Shown in pieces: positions 24,969 to 35,880 of a stretch of 64,000 nt of DNA. The notes under the pieces were generated by a model, which saw only the letters and a list, made by a program, of their open reading frames with translations, had not been told where the DNA came from and searched no databases. The DNA comes from Effrenium voratum (Eukaryota > Sar > Dinophyceae > Suessiales > Symbiodiniaceae), in assembly GCA_963377175.1 (NCBI GenBank), contig CAUJNA010001446.1, forward strand, positions 1,214,422 through 1,278,421, in the 5' to 3' direction. The translations under genes and the position numbers were made by a program. The first letter of the stretch is position 1; each line of letters opens with the position of its first letter.

Positions 24969-27900
24969 CTACAAGAGGCTGCGCAGGGCCTCAGCCATGA
25001 GCTTTGCCCCTGGCTGCTCAGCCAGCAGCTTCATGGCCTGTACACTCTGCCCAAGCTGCATGCTCAGACCTGGGCTGGACACCACCCCTTGTTAATCAAC
25101 TGCCCCTCAAACCTCAAATCCAAAAGGCCTCAACTGCCCCACCTTGAAAATCTAAAGGTTTCCTGACCCTCCCCTTTTTAAGGCAGACACTCAGAAATAC
25201 AAGAAAACCCCATTGGTCAACTAATCCCTCCAACTCTTCAAAGCCTCAACCCCTCCTATCCCCAACCCTCAAACTTCCTGAAAGCCTCGACCCCTCCTAC
25301 CCTCAACTCTCAAACCTCTACCCCTGAAAGCCTCAACTCCTCCTACCCTCAGCCCTCAAACCTCAAATCCTAAAAGCCTCAACCCCTCCTACCCTCAAAC
25401 CTCTACCCCTGAAACCCCTCCTACCCTCAACTCCCAAACCTCTACCCCTGAAAGCCTCAACTCCTCCTACCTTCAACCCTCAAACCTCTACTCCTGAAAC
25501 CTCAACTCCTCCTACCCTCAACCCTCAAACATCAACTCCTCAAAGCCTCAACCCTCAAAACTCTTAAAAGCCTCAGCCCAACCCTCAAGCCTCCTAAAAG
25601 CCTCAACCCCTTCTACCCTGAAACCTCTACCCCTGAAAGCCTCAACTCCTCCTACTCTCTTTTTTTAAGACTCTTGAAAGCCTCAACCCCTCCTACCCTC
25701 AACCTCAAAACTCTTGAAAGCCTCAACTCCTCCTACCCTCAACCCTCAAACCTCTACTCCTGAAAGCCTCAACCCCTCCTACCCTCAACCCTCAAACCTC
25801 CTGAAAGCCTCAACCCCTCCTACCCTCAAACCTCTACTCATGAAAGTCTCAACTCCTCCTACCCTCAACCCTCAACCCTCAACTCCTGAAAGCCTCAACC
25901 CCTCCTACCCTCAACCCTCAAAACTTTTCAAAGCCTCAACCCCTCCTACCCTCAACTCTCAACCCTCAACCCTCAAACTTCAACCCCTGAAAGCCTCAAC
26001 CCCTCCTACCCTCAACCCTCCAACTCCTGAAAGCCTCAACTCCTCCTACCCTCAACCCTCAAACCTCTACTCCTGAAAGCCTCAACTCCTCCTACCCTCA
26101 ACCCTTAAACCTCTACTCCTGAAAGCCTCAACTCCTCCTACCCTCAACCTTCAAACCTTCAAGCCATCAAATGTGTTGTTCCCCCTTTCCCTTGCCTTTC
26201 CTGTTGTGGCAGCCCCTGAACCTTAATTGCCCTTTCCCTGAATCCTCACCCTCACCCTTACCCTCAGTCTGCCAAGCTTCGGGGGTGGCTCATCACCTCG
26301 CTCACCTTCTCCTGCACCAGGTTGCTTGCAACCAGAGGATGCCTGAGCTGCCATCACACAGGGAACCCTCAACCAGCCTGAAAGCCTCAAAACCCTCAAA
26401 CCTGCATCTGAAAGCCTCAAACAATTCTTCCTACCTTCCTCAACTCCTGAAGCCTCTTAATTAAAGCCTTCTTACCTGACCTCCTCCTACAAGCCAAGCT
26501 GCTTTTGCCACACCTCTGTGATGTAGAGGAGCTTCTGGTCCTGGGGCCTCAGACAGACAGGAAACATCTCGAATTGACCTTTCTATCCTCAACCCCTGCA
26601 AGCTTCAAACCTCAATTCCTCCTACTCTCAAACCTCAACTCCTGCAAGCCTCAAACCTCAATTCCTCCTACTCTCAAACCTCAACTCCTGCAAGCTTCAA
26701 ACCTCAACCCCTCCTAGTCTCAAACCTCAACTCCTCCTACTCTCAAACCTCAACCCCTGCAAGCCTCAAACCTCAACCCCTCCTAGTCTCAAACCTCAAC
26801 TCCTGCAAGCTTCAAACCTCAATTCCTCCTACTCTCAAACCTCAACTCCTGCAAGCTTCAAACCTCAATTCCTCCTACTCTCGAACCTCAACTCCTGCAA
26901 GCTTCAAACCTCAACCCCTCCTACCCTCAACCAGCCTGAAAGCCTCAAAACCCTCAAACCTGCATCTGAAAGCCTCAAACAATTCTTCCTACCTTCCCCA
27001 ACTGCTACCCCTCAGGCCTCAACTGAAGCCTCTTAATTAAAGCCTTCTTTCCACCAAGCCTCAAACCCCAACCCTTCACTTCTGCCAAGTAGCTGCCTCA
27101 AGCTGCTCTGCAAGAAGTCCCTCCAGAGCTCCAAGCCGGCCAGCACACCTCAGCTGCACTCTCCTCAAACGCCAGCTTCTCCCAAATCTACTCCCTACTC
27201 CCTCCAACCACCTCAACTCCTCAACTCTGACATCTCAAACCTCAAACCTCAACCTAAATGAAACCCTCAGCCAAGGCTCAAAGAGCACCCCAAGAGTGCA
27301 CCTTGCCCACCGCACAGACCTCAAAGATCTCGTGCTCCCTGCTCACCTCCTCAAAGGTCGAGGCCTGGGTCATGTGCCTGACCCAGTCGTTGAAGCCTCA
27401 ACTCAAGTCTCTCCATGAAAGACTCAACTGCCCCTGCCCTCAACCCTCAAGCCTCAAACTCAACTCCTCCTATCCTCAACTCTGCCTCAACTCCTAATAC
27501 CTCACATCAGTTGAAATCCAATGTGCCAACATGACCCCTCAAACCTTAAATCCTCAAAGCCTCAAGCCCCTTAACCTAAATTCCTAAAGGTCTCAATTGC
27601 CACACCTTCAACATCCTAGAGCAACCCTCCCCCTCCAAACCCTCAACCCTTCACAGCTCCAACCCTCAACTCTTACAACCCTAAATCCTTTGATCGGCTT
27701 ACACAAATTAACTTGTTCACATTGGTGCCATCAATGTTTCCTGACCCTCCCCCTCTTAGGGCAACACCCCAGTAATAAAAGGGACACCCCCCCTATTAGT
27801 CAACTACCACTCAAACCTCAACTCCTCAAAGCCTCAAGCCCCTTAACCTAAATTCCTAAAGGTCTCAACTGCCCCCTCAAACTCTGAACCCTCTAATCCT

Positions 27901-28943
27901 GAAAGCCTCTTGAAACCCTAAAACCTCACCCCCCAGCCCTCAGCCAAGCAGCCCCCCCAGCTGGAGTCCATGCGCAGCTCAATGTGGCTCAAGCGCAGGC
28001 TGATGTGGGTGAGCCTGGGCAACCAAGGAACCAACCCTCATCAACTCCCAACAGCCTTAACTCTTAGAACCCCAAACCCAACCTCAACTCCTAAGACCCT
28101 CAAACCTTGGAACCCTCAAACCTCAACTCCTGCCACCCCCTCAACTCTTACAACCCTCAAACCTAAATCCCTCCTACCTCCAAACCTGACACCTCACCAC
28201 TCCTAAAACCCTCAACTCCTAGAACCCTCAAACCTCAGCCTCGAGTCCTGAATGCCAAATCTCTTAGAAATCAAACCTCAAGTCATCCTATCCTCAATGC
28301 AAACCCTCAAGCCTCAACTCCTGACCCTACCCCCACTTGTTCTGCCAAGGCTCCACTCAACTATCTCCTTCCCATGCCTCAGCAAGGAGTTGGTCCAAAA
28401 AAGAAACCTAATCAAGCCCACTAACATAAAAAGAAAACTGCCAGCTCCAAAGGCAAGCTGCCTTTTGCTCACCTCTCCTTCCTCCTTCTCCTCCTCCTTC
28501 TTCTCCACTTTCACCACCTTCCTGTGAAGGTGCCCGATCCTTGGCTGCCACTGCAACTCCTGCACCTCAACCCTACCTCAATTCCAAACCTTTCTTTTGT
28601 TTACTGTTACTCCAACTTGTTGAAATTATTAAGTTCAACAATGTGTTCTGACCTTTTCCCTTCATATCCTAGCCCCCCATAACTCCCCCATACATTAAAC
28701 AGAAACAACCCCCCCCCCCAACTTTTGATGGGAGCAGCTCCCTGTTAATCAACTGACCTTGGCAATTCCAAAAGCCTCAACTCTCTCAGCCCTCAATCTT
28801 TACTTACACATCTTCACCCCTACCCTCTCAACCCCCAACCAGGCAAACCCTCCCCCCAATTGCCAGCCAAAGCTGCAGCACCCCCACAGCCAGCACGCCC
28901 AGGAGCACGGCCTTGTTCCATTCCTGCCTCAGGCACTCCCTCC
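24969..28943 (-). CDS. Multi-exon small membrane-protein gene, copy A
   Basis: Spliced in order on the minus strand, nearly all exons start after AG and begin with G. Membrane exon 28943-28858 (WNKAVLLGVLAVGVLQLWLA). 28559-28473 (LQWQPRIGHLHRKVVK, then Glu/Lys-rich; donor GAGAG/GTGAGC). About 28377-28330 (EIVEWSLGRT). 28014-27944 (LTHISLRLSHIELRM). 27396-27263 (FNDWVRHMTQASTFEEV; frame damaged near its end). 27148-27078 (GLELWRDFLQSSLRQLLG). 26540-26491 (DQKLLYITEVWQKQLGL). 26342-26297 (HPLVASNLVQEKV). 25069-24969 (MKLLAEQPGAKLMAEALRSL, then TAG). The product would be about 200 residues: one membrane helix, a basic/acidic coiled segment and several amphipathic helices. I do not recognise the family. 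The first exon is uncertain; the tail near 29,175-29,125 (CACCGCTGACC) may belong. Introns are TTGAGG minisatellite. The paired copy at 29.6-33.6 kb supports each exon. Confidence 0.55.
25090..26260. repeat. CCTCAA-rich minisatellite in the last intron of copy A
   Basis: Tandem units of about 45-50 bp of the type CTACTCCTGAAAGCCTCAAC plus TCCTCCTACCCTCAACCCTC fill the intron between exons 26297 and 25069. They are the most regular units in the window. Confidence 0.75.
28378..28472 (-). other. Intron of about 95 bp present in copy A and absent from copy B
   Basis: GTGAGC (28,472) to GCTGAG (28,378) interrupts copy A between the QPRIGHLH exon and the EWSLGRT exon. In copy B the homologous stretch (33,390 to about 33,255) reads straight through from EERAEED to STVDWSLGKG. 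Confidence 0.4.
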
Positions 28944-29639
28944 CTTTCACTTAGTAAACCCCCCCCCTCAAATTGGCATCCCTCTCTCCCCCTCAACCTT
29001 GCACCACTCTCTCCCCTCAACCTTGCAACCCCCACTCTCTCCCCTCAACCTTGCAACCCCCACTCTCTCCCCTCAACCTTGCAACCAAGGCACATCATGA
29101 TGCCTGACCTCACCTTACAAACCTCACCTGGCCTCTGCTGGCTTGGTCCGGCTGAAACGGTCAGCGGTGTCCACTTCCTCAAGATCCCTCTCCTTTTACC
29201 TTTCAACAAGCTCCCTATTATTGATCAACCATGTGTTTGTTGGTCCCAGTTTCCATCACACCAAAAAGCCCCCCTACCTGTTCAACAAGTTAATTCCCTT
29301 TTCCACTCACACCTTTGAGCAAGGCCCCCCATTAATCAACCCTGTGCTCATGGGTCCTGGCTCCTGCCCCTACACCTCAACCAGCTTCCCTCCTAAAAGT
29401 AAAGGCCCTTCTTTCATTGTATTGATCAACCCTGTTTAAAATGACCCTATGTTTCAACTAATTGACCAGAACCTTTCAGAAGGACTGACCTTTTCAATCC
29501 CTGCTCTCCTTCCCTGCCTTTTTCCTTCTCACTTAAGAGGTCAAACGGTTTCTGGGCTTTGCCCTGGTCAAACCTGGGCTTTCCTCACCTCATCCTCTCC
29601 TGAAGTTCACTGGCCTCACCTACTGCCCAGGTTTGATCC

Positions 29640-32600
29640 TGCCCTCACCTCAGACCGCCTGAATGAGGGCCTGCAGCCCTGGAGCCATGAGCTCTGCCCC
29701 TGGCTGCTGCATGAAGGGCCTAACCTCCCTCACCAGCTGCTCCACCTCCAGCCAAATGCCTCGGCCCACAATCTGAAAGCCTCAACTTCTCACCCCCAAT
29801 GAAAGCCTCTTTAAAATCTCAAACCTTAACTCCTACACCTGAACCCTCAAACCCTGAGAGCCTCTTAGAACCCTCAAACCTCAACTCCTCCTACAGCAAG
29901 CCTCACACCCTCACCTCCTCCTACACCCAACCCTCAAACCTCAACTCCCTCAACCCTAAGCTCCCCCTAGGCCCTGAAACCTCAACTCCTGAACGCCTCA
30001 GCTACCCTCAACCTTCAAACCTCAACTCCTGAAAGCCGCAACTCCTCCTACCCTCAACCCTCAAACCTCTAATTACTCCTGAAAGCCTGAACTCCTCCTA
30101 CCCCCAACCTTCAAACCTCAACTCCTGAAAGCCTCAGCTACCCTCAACCTTCAAACCTCAACTCCTGAACGCCTCAGCTACCCTCAACCCTCAAACCTCT
30201 ACTCCTGAAAGCCTGAACTCCTCCTACCCTCAACCCTCAAACCTCTACTCCTGAAAGCCTCAACTCCTCCTACCCTCAACCTTCAAACCTCTACTCCTGA
30301 AAGCCTCAACTCCTCCTACCCTCAACCTTCAAACCTTCAACCTTCAAATGTTTGTTCCCCCCTTTTTCTTGCCTTTCCTGTTGTGGCAGCCCCTGAAAAC
30401 CTTAAGGTTTCATGTTTGCCCTTTCCCTTAATCCTCACCCTCAACCCTTACCCTCAGTCTGCCAAGCTTCGGGGGTGTGCCCTCACCTCCTCCACCTTCT
30501 CCTGCAGGATCGCCCCTGCAACCAGAGGGTGCCTGAGCAGTGGATGGCCCAGAAAAAGTCAAAACTTTATATTTACCACTAAATCTTCCCAAAAAGTCTA
30601 AAGTTCATAAACTCAGGAAGTGAGTGTTAACCTGATGGCTGGGCCTCCCCTTAAATATTACTAATTAGCAAGCCAAGCTGCACCTGCCACACCTGGACGA
30701 TGTACCCCAGCTTCTCCTCCTGTGGCCTCAAGAGGCAACATCTCGAATTGACCTTCCTAACCTCATCTCCTGAAAGCCTCAAACCTCAATTCGTCCTACC
30801 CTCATCAACTCCTGCAAGCTTCAAACCTCAACCCCTCCTACCCTCAACCAGCCTGAAAGCCTCCAAACACTAAAAACCACAACTTCAATCCCTTCCTACC
30901 CTCACACCTCCTTTCCCTGAAAACCCTCAAACCCCAACCCCTGGAAGCCTCAAACCTCAATCCTTCCTACCTTAAACCTCAACTCCCTGCCCCCAAGCCT
31001 CAACTCCTGAAAGCCTCAAACCTCAATTCTTCCTCCCCCCAAACCCCCAACCCCCAACCCTTCACTTCTGACAAGTGGCTTCCTCACCCTCTCCTGAAGG
31101 TAGTCCTTCCAGAGGTGAAGCCCGGCCACAAGGCCTCAGCTGAACCCTCAACCTGAGTCCTGAAAACTCACAAACTTGTATGAAGCCTCAAGCCTCAACT
31201 CCTAATGGCCTCAACTCTAACAAACCTCAAACCTTTCTTGAAAGCCTCAAGCCTCAACTCCTAGAGGCCTCAACTCTAAGAACCCTCAAACCTCAACTCC
31301 TCAAGCCCTTAAACCTCTCCTGAAAGCCCCAAACCTCAACTCCAAGAGGCCTCGACTACCTCAACTTCTGAAACCTGAACTTCTAAAGGCCTCAACCTAA
31401 GAACCCTCCTCAAACCTTTTTCTGAATGCTTCAGGCCCCAGACCCAACTTCTGAAAACCCCTTTCCTCAACTCCTCCATCAGACTCACCTCCTCAGCCAA
31501 GGAGCAAAGGGTGGACCAGTTCACCACCTTGGCCACCACGCTGCCCTCCCAAACCTCATTCTCAAAGCTCACCTCCTCGAAGGATGAGGCCTGGGTCATG
31601 TGCCTGACCCGGTCACTGAAGCCTCAGTTTTTGCATGAAAAGACTCAACTGCCCCTGCCCTCAACCCTCAACCCTCAAGCCTCAAACTCAACTCCTCCTA
31701 TCCTCAACTCTTGCCTCAACTCCTAATACCTCAAATATTAAGAACACCAATCTATCTAATCACATGGGGGCTTCTAGAGTTTTCTTTGGTGCCCAAACCT
31801 CAAATCCTCAAAGCCTCAAGCCTCTTAACCTGAATTCCTAAAGGTCTCAACTGCCCCACCTTCAACATCCTGAACAACCCTTCCCCTCCAAACCCTCAAC
31901 TCTTACAACCCTAAATCCTTTGATCTGCTTGCAGTAAAAGGGGCACCCCTTCCTCAACTGCCTCCTCAAACTTCAACCCCTCAAACTCTCAACCCTCTAA
32001 TCCTGAAAGCCTCTTGGAACCTCAAGCCCTTAACCCCTCCTACCCCCCAACCTTCAAACCTCAACTCCTCCAAGCCTCATGTCTCCTAATTAATGCCCTC
32101 AACCCTCAGCCCTCAGCCAAGCAGCCACCCCAGTTGGCACCCATGCGCAGCTCGATGTGGCTCATGCGAAGGCTGATGTGGGTGAGCCTGGGCAACCAAG
32201 GAACCAACCCTCAACTCCTAACACCTCAGACCTCAACTCCTGGAAGCCTCAACTCTTTGAAACTTCAACTCCTCCTAATTATTTTCCCCAAACCTCAACC
32301 CCCAAAAGCTTCAACTCTTAGAACCCTCAAGCCTCATCTAACCCTCAAACCTCAACTCTTGGCCTAATCTCAACAGCTCAAACCCCAACTCCCAAAAACA
32401 TCAACTCTTAGAACCCTCAAACCTCAACTCCTCTCAATCGAGCCCTCAAACCTCAACTCCTGGAAGCCTCAACTCTTAGAACCCTCAAGCCTTCCTCTCA
32501 ATCTAACCCTCAAACCTCAACTCCTAGAAGCCTCAACTCTGAGAATCCTCAAACCTCAACCCCTCCTAATCTCAACACCTCACACCTCAACCCCTCTCAA

Positions 32601-33610
32601 ACCTCAACTCCTGGAAGCCTCAAATCTTTGAAACTTCAACTCCTCCTAATCATTTTCCCCAAGCCTCCACTCCTAAAAGCCTCAACTCTTAGAACCCTCA
32701 AACCTCAACCCCCAAAAGCTTCAACTCTTAGAACCCTTAAACCTCATCTAACCCTCAAACCTCAACTCTTGGCCTAATCTCAACAGCTCAAACCCCAACT
32801 CCCAAAAACATCAACTCTTAGAACCCTCAAACCTCAACTCCTCTCAATCGAGCCCTCAAACCTCAACTCCTGGAAGCCTCAACTCTTAGAACCCTCAAGC
32901 CTTCCTCTCAATCTAACCCTCAAACCTCAACTCCTAGAAGCCTCAACTCTGAGAATCCTCAAACCTCAACCCCTCCTAATCTCAACACCTCACACCTCAA
33001 CCCCTCTCAAACCTCAACTCCTGGAAGCCTCAACTCTTTGAAACTTCAACTCCTCCTAATCATTTTCCCCAAACCTCCACTCCTAAAAGCCTCAACTCTT
33101 AGAACCCTCAAACCTCAACTCCTAAAAGCCTCAGCTCTTAAGACCCTCAAACCTCAACTCTTGGAACCCCCAAACCTCAACTCCTCCTACCCCCAGCCTC
33201 CAAGCATGAACTCCCAACAACCCTCAGCCTTCAAACCTGAACTCAAAGCATCTCCTTTGCCAAGGCTCCAATCCACCGTGCTCTTGAGGTTGATCGTGTC
33301 CTCCTCTGCCCTCTCCTCCACCTTCTTCTTCTTACTCTCCTCCACCATCTTGCCATGCAGGTGGCCGATCCTTGGCTGCCACAGCAAACCCTGCACCTCA
33401 ACCCTTACAACCCTTAGCACCCTCAAGCCTCACTGACCCTCTCCTTTCAGGGCAAAAAAACAGCCTATAAGTCACTGCCCCGCCCTTCAAATAACAAACC
33501 CTAACTACCCTCCCCTACCCCAATTGCAAGCCAAAGCTGCAGCACCCCCACCGCCAGCGTGCCCATCACCAGCACCACCTTGTTCCAATCCTGCCACAGG
33601 CACTCCCTCC
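29640..33610 (-). CDS. Multi-exon small membrane-protein gene, copy B
   Basis: Same exon order as copy A: membrane exon 33610-33520 (WNKVVLVMGTLAVGVLQLWL). 33390 to about 33255 (LLWQPRIGHLHGKMVEESKK to VDWSLGKG). 32187-32115 (LTHISLRMSHIELRMGANWG). 31622-31489 (FSDRVRHMTQASSFEEV to NWSTLCSLAEE, donor GAG/GTGAGT). 31142-31074 (GLHLWKDYLQERVRKPL). 30719-30671 (EEKLGYIVQVWQVQLGL). 30532-30487 (HPLVAGAILQEKVEE, donor GAG/GTGAGG). A last exon of about 29760-29649 (FMQQPGAELMAPGLQALIQ, then TGA). The exons are much better conserved against copy A than the intervening sequence, as expected for real exons. Copy spacing is 4.2-4.9 kb. Function is unknown. Neither copy matches the transposase, so this is cargo or captured host sequence. 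Confidence 0.6.
32380..33120. repeat. About 365-bp local duplication within a copy B intron
   Basis: The block from about 32,390 to 32,700 (CAAACCCCAACTCCCAAAAACATC and following) recurs almost exactly from about 32,785 to 33,060. It is a recent tandem duplication inside the minisatellite intron. Confidence 0.7.
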
Positions 33611-33638
33611 CTGTCACTTGAAAACCCACCCCTTCAAA

Positions 33639-33640
33639 CC

Positions 33641-33676
<36 letters not shown>
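33639..33676. repeat. CT dinucleotide run
   Basis: About 18 CT units. The homologous place in copy A (around 29,000) has CTCTCCCCTCAACC units instead. Confidence 0.9.
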
Positions 33677-33679
<3 letters not shown>

Positions 33680-33819
33680 ATTCACCCTGCAACCAAGGCA
33701 CATCATGGTGCCTGACCTCTCCTCACCTTGCCTGATCACCTCACCTCACCTCACCTGCTTGAGTGGCTGAAATGGCCAGCGGTGTTGGGACCTGACTTTT
33801 TCCCCCAAATTCTTTGATT

Positions 33820-35880
33820 TGGAAACCCCCTATTAATCAACCATAAGAAAGGCCCCCCGTGGTTGCTTTAAATCCTGACCTTCCCACAAGGTTACCTGAC
33901 ATGACTTTCCCACAAGCTACCTTCAAGCCCCTGATGAACAATTCTTAGATTTGGCACCCTCTGTTAATCAACCATAGCCTTCAATATAATTCTCTGATTT
34001 GCTATAAATCCTGGCCTTCCCAGAAGGCTTTCCTGGCCTGACTTTTTCACAAGCTACCTTCAAGCCCCCAAATTCTTAGATTTGGCACCCCCTATTAATC
34101 AACCATAGAAAGGCCCCCCTGGTTGCTTTAAATGCTGACCTTCCCACAAGGATACCTGACATGACTTTCTCACAAGCTACCTTCAAGCCCCCTAATTATT
34201 GATCAACAGTTCTTAGATTTGACACCCCTATTAATCAACCATAGCCTTCAAAAGAATTCTCTGATTGCTTTAAAGCCTGACCTTCCCACAAGGTTCCCTG
34301 ACCTGACTTTTTCACAAGCTGCATTCAAGCCCCCTAATAGCTGATCAACAGTTCTGTGATTTGGCACCCCTATTAATCAACCATGGAATGGCTCCCCTGG
34401 TTGCTTTAAATCCTGACCTTCCCACAAGTTACCTCTTTCTCACAAGCTACCTTCAAGCCCCCTAATTATTGATCAACATTTCTTAGATTTGGCACCCCCT
34501 ATTAATCAACCATAGGTTTCACAAGCTACCTTCAAGCCCCCAAATTCTTTGATTTGGCCCCCCCCTATTAATCAACCATAGAAAGGCCCCTCTGATTGCG
34601 TTTCATCCTGACCTTCCCACAAGGTTCTCTAACCTGACCTTTCCACAAAGTTCCCTGACCTGACTTTTTCACAAGCTGCCTTCAAGCCCCCTAATTACTG
34701 ATCAACAATTCTTAGATTTGGCACCCCTGTGTCAAAGGACTTGTACGTTTGCTTTCGTCACGACCTTCCCACAAGATTCCTCTTTCTCCCCAAGCTACCT
34801 TCAAGCCCCCTGGTGACAGATCCAACAGTTCTTCGTTTGCCCCTATTAATCAACCATGGCCTTAGGATTGTACGGTTGCTTTAAAGCTGACCTTTCCTAA
34901 GGATTCCCTAGCAAACCTTCTTTACAAACCACGGGATCCTGGCCACAGCCTTCCCACAAGGTTCCTGACCTGACTTTTCACAAGCTACGGCTCAGACACC
35001 GTTGCTGGATTGCTTTCTGATCAGCCAAGGATACAACACGATTTGGCACAGATGCTGACCTTCCCACAAGGTTCCCTCACCTGAACTTCCCACAAGGTTC
35101 CCACAAGGTTCCCTGGTCTGACCTTCCTACAAGGTTCCCTGACCTGACTTTTTCACAAGCTACCTTCAAGCTCCCTACTTATTCATCAACAATTCTTAGA
35201 TTTGGCACCCCCTGTTAATCAACCATGTTCTCCAACAGCCTCCAAAAACCCCTCTGGCCTCAAAAGTCATGACCTTCCCACTCACCTGACCTTCAAGCCC
35301 CCCAAATTCTTCTGGCACCCCCTATTAATCAACCAGAGAACTACAACTCTGCTTGCTTTACATGCTGACCTTCCCACAAGTTTCCCTCACCTGACCTTCC
35401 CACAAGGTTCCCACAACCACAAGGTTCCCTGACCTGACCTTCCTGCAAGGTTCCCTGACCTGACTTAAGCTGCAGCTGGCTCCCTCAATTTGCTCATCAA
35501 CAATTCTTAGATTTGGCACCCCCTGTTAATCAACAATGTTCTCCAACAGCCTCCAAAACCCCTCTGGCCTCACAAGTCATGACCTTCCCACTCACCTGAC
35601 CTTCAAGCCCCCCAAATTCTTCTGGCACCCCCTATTAATCAACCAGAGAACTACAACTCTGCTTGCTTTACATGCTGACCTTCCCACAAGTTTCCCTCAC
35701 CTGACCTTCCCACAAGGTTCCCACAAGGTTCCCTGACCTGACCTTCCTACAAGGTTCCCTGACCTGACTTTTTCACAAGCTACCTTCAAGCTCCCTAATT
35801 ACTCATCAAAATTCTTATAGATTTGGCACCCCCTATTAATCAACCATGTTCTCCAAAAGCCTTCAAAAGACCCTCCCACA
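33820..35880. repeat. Right subterminal array, about 140-bp units
   Basis: Units contain CCCCTATTAATCAACCATAG, GCTTTAAATCCTGACC, CTTCCCACAAGGTTCCCTGA, TTTTTCACAAGCTACCTTCA and ATTCTTAGATTTGGCACC. A 230-bp subunit (TGTTCTCCAACAGCCTCCAA and following) is nearly identical at 35,205-35,430, 35,535-35,740 and 36,790-37,000. The CTATTAATC(A)ACC core matches the left array. I see no gene. Confidence 0.8.

Noticed and set aside
23480..33440. Interstitial telomere repeats (CCCTAAA-like CCCTCAA)
   Set aside because: The motif is CCCTCAA embedded in longer units rather than a pure heptamer array, and exons lie between the blocks.
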